Assembly (NCBI GenBank): GCA_964580075.1
Contig: CAZOJL010000053.1
Span: forward strand, 1-19,925
Direction: 5' to 3'
DNA: 19,925 nt
Origin: VGWG01 sp964580075
GTDB lineage: Bacteria; Verrucomicrobiota; Kiritimatiellia; RFP12; JAAYNR01
The notes beneath the pieces are model-generated. The model searched no databases and had not been told where the DNA came from. It saw only the letters and a program-made list of their open reading frames with translations. A program made the position numbers and the translations under genes. This document shows, in pieces, positions 15,991-19,925 of this stretch; positions within the stretch are counted from its first letter, which is position 1; each line of letters opens with the position of its first letter.

Positions 15991-16019
15991 GGCTATTCAA
16001 CTCCGTTGGGTTCCATCCC

Positions 16020-18071
16020 TTACTCGTTCACCGAAATCGAACTCGCGGGTCTTTTTCCCGCACAGCCCTGGTGCGGACTCGCGGGGACCCCCCCGGAGGG
16101 CGCCTCGCTTGCCGCCGCCGCATCCGACGACTCCGCCGAGACGGCATCGCCGGGCTCAAGAAACGACCGGCCGTACATCAGCGGGCGCAGTTTCAGCGCG
16201 GCCCGCTTCTTGTCCATGTGCGCCATCATCAAGTGCGCGGCCTTGACCGGATTGCCCTCGAAACTGAACTTCCCGCCCAGCACCTGTTCCACCTCGTCGG
16301 TCAGGAAGTGCGTGACTTCCGGGCTGCCATAAACACGCATGGCCGGGCTGTAGTTCACGTAGGCGCCCGACGCGACGCAGTAAAAGCCGATGGCGATGGC
16401 CTTTTCGCACATGGCCTCGGGCGCGGCACCGGCGATCGGCAGATCGGACAACTTGTCGCCCAAACCGCCCTCGTTGATCATCTCGCACAGCGCGACCAGG
16501 ATGCGGCTGTTGTCGACACAGGACCCGAAATGCAGCACGGGCGGAATGCCGACGACCTCGCAGATTTCCTGCAGCCCCTTGCCAGCCCACGTGGCCGCGG
16601 CTTCCGGCTGGAGCAGTCCGACTTTGGAACAGGCGGTGGCCGCACAGCCGGTCATCACCACCAACACGTCGTTGGCGATCAGCTCACGCACCATCCGGAC
16701 GTGGCTGTCGTCCTGGGTCTTCTTGACCGTGTTGCAGCCGATCACCGCGGCGACGCCCCGCAGTCGCCCCGAAATGATGGCGTCGTTCAGCGGCCGGAAC
16801 GTGGAGCGGTAGCGGCCTCCCAGGTGGGTGAAGGTGTTCGCTACGGTGAACCCCGCCACGAGATCGTTCTTGTGCTCGGGAATGTCGACATGCCCCCGTT
16901 TGGGATAGTTCTCGATGGCCGTTCGCACGATTTCAAGGGCCGTGTCGTAGGCCGTTTCAAGCTCGAACTCGATATGCCTGGCGCCAACCATCCGCGCCTT
17001 GGCGCTCGTGGTCAGCACCTGGGTATGGAAACGGGCCGCGTGCTCGATCAACGCCGGCATGATGCACTGCACGTCGACGAGCATCACATCCACCGCGCCG
17101 GTGGAGACGGCCAGCTCCTGATGCAGGAAGTTGCCCACCACGGGAGCCCCCTGGCGCATCAGAATTTCGTTGGCGGTACAGCAGATGCCGCCGACCACGA
17201 TGCCCTTGGCGCCTTTCGAGGCTGCCAGCGCCAGCATTTTCTTATCACGGCTGGCGGCCACCACCATTTCCGACAGCGTCGGCTCATGGCCATGTACCAC
17301 GATGTTGACGGAGTCCTTCTGCAACACGCCCAGATTCACCTGACTGCGCACAGGCATCGGCGTCCCGAACAGGGCGTCGCCGATGTCGGTCGCCAGCATG
17401 GCGCCGCCCCAGCCATCACCCAGTGACGTGCGGAATCCGTGCATGAGCAGGTTCCGGTAGTCGGCATCCACCCCTTCGTGGGTGCGATGCAACGTTTCCA
17501 CGATTTCCCGGTCGATGCCGCGCGGGATCAGATTGAGCTTGCGCCAGTTCTCCACCGTCGCCTTGGGAGCGCGCAATGCGGCAAACTGCACTTCCCCCTC
17601 CTGACGCCCAAACTCCTCCATCGCGTTCAACGCCAGGGCCTTGGCGATCTCTCCGATCGTCTTGCCCTCCACGGTCACGCCGCGCTCCTGCGCCAGCGCC
17701 TTGAGTCGCTCGGGGTTCTTGATAGTGAAGCCCTGAGCCTCTCCGGTCGCCGTGAGCATCAGCGCGTGGACGATGTCGCGGCCGTGATCCGAGTGCGCGG
17801 CCACACCGGCGGCAACCTGACGGATCAGATGCCGCGCGGCAATCGTGGCGGCATCGGCGCCGCAGATGCCCCGCGTGGGCTCCTCACCGAACGGGTTGAT
17901 GCGGCAGGGGCCCATGTCGCAGATGCGACAACAGACGCCCAGTTCGCCGAACCCGCACCGCGGCTGCTGCTGGTCATGACGCGAGAACGCCGAACCGATG
18001 CAGCACGCGTCGGCCTTTTCCAACATTTCCAGCGCCGCAGGATCCACACTTCTCTGTTTCTTGTTTTTCAT
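16020..18071 (-). CDS. acsA: Ni-dependent carbon monoxide dehydrogenase catalytic subunit (CooS/AcsA)
   Basis: This enzyme interconverts CO2 and CO and supplies CO to acetyl-CoA synthase. From ATG 18071 (AGAGG ~8 bases upstream) it has 683 residues. Cys39 and Cys47 fit the D-cluster; Cys48, Cys51, Cys56 and Cys70 the B-cluster (CCRICDMGPC ... GIC). Likely C-cluster ligands are His262 (HGHEPTLSEM), Cys298 (GICCTANEI), Cys336 (VDVQCIMP), Cys446 (GCNTVKK), Cys476 (TGCAATAC) and Cys518 (GSCVDNSR). All are present, so it should be active. After the usual end of the fold (~residue 640), an Ala/Ser-rich tail of ~40 residues is added. The frame is open 154 codons further upstream, but that is the shadow of cooC. 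It follows cooC by 17 bases. Confidence 0.97.
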   Translation of the reverse strand: MKNKKQRSVDPAALEMLEKADACCIGSAFSRHDQQQPRCGFGELGVCCRICDMGPCRINPFGEEPTRGICGADAATIAARHLIRQVAAGVAAHSDHGRDIVHALMLTATGEAQGFTIKNPERLKALAQERGVTVEGKTIGEIAKALALNAMEEFGRQEGEVQFAALRAPKATVENWRKLNLIPRGIDREIVETLHRTHEGVDADYRNLLMHGFRTSLGDGWGGAMLATDIGDALFGTPMPVRSQVNLGVLQKDSVNIVVHGHEPTLSEMVVAASRDKKMLALAASKGAKGIVVGGICCTANEILMRQGAPVVGNFLHQELAVSTGAVDVMLVDVQCIMPALIEHAARFHTQVLTTSAKARMVGARHIEFELETAYDTALEIVRTAIENYPKRGHVDIPEHKNDLVAGFTVANTFTHLGGRYRSTFRPLNDAIISGRLRGVAAVIGCNTVKKTQDDSHVRMVRELIANDVLVVMTGCAATACSKVGLLQPEAAATWAGKGLQEICEVVGIPPVLHFGSCVDNSRILVALCEMINEGGLGDKLSDLPIAGAAPEAMCEKAIAIGFYCVASGAYVNYSPAMRVYGSPEVTHFLTDEVEQVLGGKFSFEGNPVKAAHLMMAHMDKKRAALKLRPLMYGRSFLEPGDAVSAESSDAAAASEAPSGGVPASPHQGCAGKRPASSISVNE

Positions 18072-18088
18072 CGTAAGTGCCTCTGTGT

Positions 18089-18871
18089 CTACCCCACCAC
18101 CGAGTTGCGTTTGTGCTCGAGAAAATCGACAATTCGAAGAATGCCTTGTTCCGCCGCCGGACTGGCGCCGAAGACGGATGCGCCGCGTTGTTCCACGTCC
18201 ACGAGATGCGTGTCGTACGGCAGGAAGCCCGCGAATTCCATGCCGGGAAGGAGTTCCATCAGGGCGGTTTTGTCGCGCTCCGAACGGATCTTGTTGCCCA
18301 CGATGCAAAGCTTCGTGATGCCGATGTCGGCCGCCAGATCGCGCACGCGGAGCGCCGTCTCCACGCTCCGCCGTCCGGGCTCGACGACGACCAGCAACCC
18401 GTCCACCGCCCGGACGGTGCCGCGGCTGAGGTGTTCCACGCCGGCTTCCATGTCCAGCACGAGGGCGGCATTCCCGTCCACGAGCAGGTGGGCGATCAAC
18501 GCCCGGATCAGGGCGTTCTCCGGACAGTAACACCCGGCGCCGCCCTTCTTCACCGCGCCCGCCACCAACACGCGAATGCCGTCGATAACGACGGCATAGC
18601 GTTCCGGAATATCATCCACAAACGGGTTGAGGCGAAACATGCCGCCGGTCGTGCCGGGCTTGACGCCCATCTTCTCTTCAATCAGCTCCTTGAGCGCGAC
18701 GAGCGGGTGAAGTGTCTCCGCGTGCGGATACCCCATGCAGGCGGCCAGATTGGCGTCCGGATCGCAGTCGATCGCCACCACGTCCCGACCGGAGGCCTTC
18801 AAGGCCTTCGCCAGCAGCGCGCAGACGGTCGTCTTGCCCACGCCACCCTTGCCTGTCACCGCAAGTTTCAC
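18089..18871 (-). CDS. cooC: CooC nickel-insertion ATPase for CODH
   Basis: A 260-residue MinD-class ATPase starting with GTG at 18871 in a GTGA overlap with the metF stop; GGAGG lies ~10 bases upstream. The deviant Walker A is GKGGVGKTT (residues ~8-16), a DCDPDAN motif follows, and the nickel-binding Cys-X-Cys pair is in GAGCYCPENALIR. A DMEAGVEHLSRGT segment is the second acidic motif seen in CooC. It stands immediately upstream of the CODH gene, the classic cooC place, and should load nickel into the CODH C-cluster. It differs clearly from the second copy at 6046-6813 (CYCPEN versus CYCFIN), so the two are not a recent duplication. Confidence 0.93.
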   Translation of the reverse strand: MKLAVTGKGGVGKTTVCALLAKALKASGRDVVAIDCDPDANLAACMGYPHAETLHPLVALKELIEEKMGVKPGTTGGMFRLNPFVDDIPERYAVVIDGIRVLVAGAVKKGGAGCYCPENALIRALIAHLLVDGNAALVLDMEAGVEHLSRGTVRAVDGLLVVVEPGRRSVETALRVRDLAADIGITKLCIVGNKIRSERDKTALMELLPGMEFAGFLPYDTHLVDVEQRGASVFGASPAAEQGILRIVDFLEHKRNSVVG

Positions 18872-19902
18872 GTGTGTAAGCCCTCCGGGACTTTCGCTAC
18901 GTCCGCTGCAGGAGCCGCGTGATCGCGCCCCACGAAATAATTGGCCCAGCCGGAGGTGTAATTCAGCTCCATCTTGCGTGGCGGGACATAGCTCGAACGC
19001 ATCCCCTCCAACTTTCCAGTGCCCTTCAGCCGCGGATAAACCAGGGTCCAGACGCATGGCTTCTCATCGGGATAGACCTCGCACATCCCGCGCGTGCTGC
19101 CGCCGCAGGGACCGTTGCGCTGCTGCTTGGCACATTTGCCCTGGGGACAGCAATAGGCCATGTCCGGCAGGGCGCAATCGCCGCAATCCCGGCACTCGAA
19201 GGCCACGATCTTGAGCAGATATTCGCCGAAGTGCGTCACGCGGGCCAGCAGGGAGCGATCGCCCGCGAGCTTGTAGTAACGCGTCAGCAGACGGCACCCG
19301 CACCCCGTGCGCTCGAAGCCCAACCGGTGGATGAGCATGGACACCCCGTAACCGAACACCCGGCGTCCCGGCTTCAAATGCGTGAGGGGATCATCGTCCA
19401 CAGCCCCGGGGCGATAGGTCTGCGGCGACGGAAAGACGTAATACGTGCCCGGCGTCGAGAACGACACGTCGGGAATAAAGGTCTCCCACTGGGGCGCCAG
19501 CTCCGCGGCCCGATCAATGATGAAACGGAAGTCGTCGGCCTTGAGGGCAAACCCGCCGATGTGGACGCCGTTGAACCCCATCCCCTTGAACATGGCCACC
19601 ATCTTGGCCGCACGCTCGAGCCGTTTCTGCTTCCCCTTGTCCGGATCTTTGGACTCCGTTTCCAGCACAGCCAGCAACGCGTCCGTCACCACGCAGCCCG
19701 GCACCAAGCCCGCATGCATCGTCTTCGCCGCGCCGTAACTCAACACATAAACGTTGCCGATGAGCGGCACCGTGAGCCGCCGGCTGGCCATGTAGCGTTT
19801 CACCTCGAGGAACTTGCGCATGTCATACCCCAACTGGGTGATGACGAAGTCCGCGCCCGCCGCGATCTTCTTCTCGTAGCCGTTCACGGGGTTCAGTTCA
19901 GT
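18868..19902 (-). CDS. metF: Methylenetetrahydrofolate reductase (MetF) fused to MetV-type C-terminal domain; 5' end missing and frame broken
   Basis: About 344 residues are readable, opening just after an in-frame TGA at 19903-19905. They hold the later part of the MTHFR TIM barrel (GADFVITQLGYD, VPLIGNVYVLSYGAAKTMH, GVHIGGFALKADDF). After it comes a cysteine-rich C-terminal domain (PF12225, MTHFR C-terminal/MetV type) with FECRDCGDC, PDMAYCCPQGKCAK, NGPCGG and GMCEV, expected to bind an iron-sulfur cluster. MetF reduces methylene- to methyl-tetrahydrofolate, the substrate of AcsE. In Moorella, MetV and MetF are separate; here they are one chain. A GTG at 19887 could start a protein, but it would lack the N-terminal barrel, so the true start lies outside the window. 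Dropping one 5-base repeat restores the frame. Confidence 0.88.
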   Translation of the reverse strand, partial: TELNPVNGYEKKIAAGADFVITQLGYDMRKFLEVKRYMASRRLTVPLIGNVYVLSYGAAKTMHAGLVPGCVVTDALLAVLETESKDPDKGKQKRLERAAKMVAMFKGMGFNGVHIGGFALKADDFRFIIDRAAELAPQWETFIPDVSFSTPGTYYVFPSPQTYRPGAVDDDPLTHLKPGRRVFGYGVSMLIHRLGFERTGCGCRLLTRYYKLAGDRSLLARVTHFGEYLLKIVAFECRDCGDCALPDMAYCCPQGKCAKQQRNGPCGGSTRGMCEVYPDEKPCVWTLVYPRLKGTGKLEGMRSSYVPPRKMELNYTSGWANYFVGRDHAAPAADVAKVPEGLHT

Positions 19903-19905
19903 TCA
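19891..19905. repeat. Tandem 5-bp repeat, three copies, inside metF
   Basis: GTTCA occurs three times in a row on the + strand, followed by a degenerate fourth copy (GTCCA). On the coding strand it produces a TGA stop in the metF frame. With two copies instead of three, the frame runs through to the window edge. Confidence 0.8.
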
Positions 19906-19925
19906 GTCCAACCTATGAGTAATCT
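19893..19925 (-). pseudogene. metF: Upstream fragment of metF in the other frame
   Basis: From the window's right edge, one frame on the minus strand reads RLLIGWTELN and then stops at TGA (19895-19893) within the 5-bp repeat. Joined to the downstream frame with one repeat unit removed, it gives IGWTELNPVNGYEKK, which fits the strand and loop expected before GADFVITQLGYD in MetF proteins. It is therefore probably part of the same gene. Confidence 0.6.

Noticed and set aside
14588..16246. Open frame of 552 codons on the + strand opposite the NuoE-NuoF and ferredoxin genes
   Set aside because: It spans several real genes in antisense and its translation is low-complexity, with no motif.
16071..17426. 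Open frame of 451 codons on the + strand opposite acsA
   Set aside because: It is antisense to CODH, whose cysteine ligands are all accounted for on the other strand.
18072..18533. Long N-terminal extension of the CODH frame
   Set aside because: It overlaps cooC entirely; the ATG at 18071 gives the D/B-cluster cysteines at residues 39-70, as in known CODHs.

Overview
The window is GC-rich, densely coding DNA from an anaerobic bacterium that carries the Wood-Ljungdahl (reductive acetyl-CoA) pathway. It most likely belongs to an uncultured acetogen or another CO2-fixing or acetate-oxidising lineage. The acetyl-CoA synthase has the bacterial layout, with the N-terminal CODH-binding region present, and the methyl branch uses a tetrahydrofolate-type MetF, so this is not a methanogenic archaeon. 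The sequence does not let me name a phylum.

Left part (1-2344, + strand): the end of a receiver-domain response regulator overlaps an SDR/DUF2867 oxidoreductase. A tight two-gene pair follows, made of a CooT-like nickel-binding protein and a small protein with a histidine-rich tail, which suggests nickel handling.

Right part (2374-19925, all on the - strand, transcribed right to left) reads as one operon-like run: metF (fused to a MetV-type C-terminal domain, cut by the window edge) - cooC - acsA/cooS (Ni-CODH) - four-cluster ferredoxin - NuoE-NuoF fusion - HoxU/NuoG-like iron-sulfur protein (frameshifted here) - acsB (acetyl-CoA synthase) - acsC - acsV - acsF (second CooC-type ATPase) - acsD - acsE - DUF3786 protein - BioD/DRTGG P-loop ATPase. 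Most junctions overlap by ATGA or GTGA or are a few tens of bases, so strong translational coupling is expected. The promoter must lie to the right of the window.

Together these genes give the last methyl-branch reduction (MetF), methyl transfer (AcsE), the corrinoid iron-sulfur protein (AcsC/AcsD) with its reductive activator (AcsV), and the CODH/ACS pair with two nickel-insertion ATPases. The notable part is a complete diaphorase-like electron module (NuoE-NuoF fusion, HoxU-like protein, polyferredoxin) placed between CODH and ACS with no hydrogenase or formate dehydrogenase subunit beside it. This suggests NAD(P)H-linked, possibly electron-bifurcating, chemistry attached to CODH or MetF.

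Two reading frames are broken at short direct repeats. The HoxU-like gene would be restored by one more copy of an 8-bp unit, and metF by one copy fewer of a 5-bp unit. These may be assembly or sequencing errors, or real slippage mutations.

No RNA genes, mobile elements or CRISPR arrays were seen, and no gene-free stretch exceeds 300 bases.
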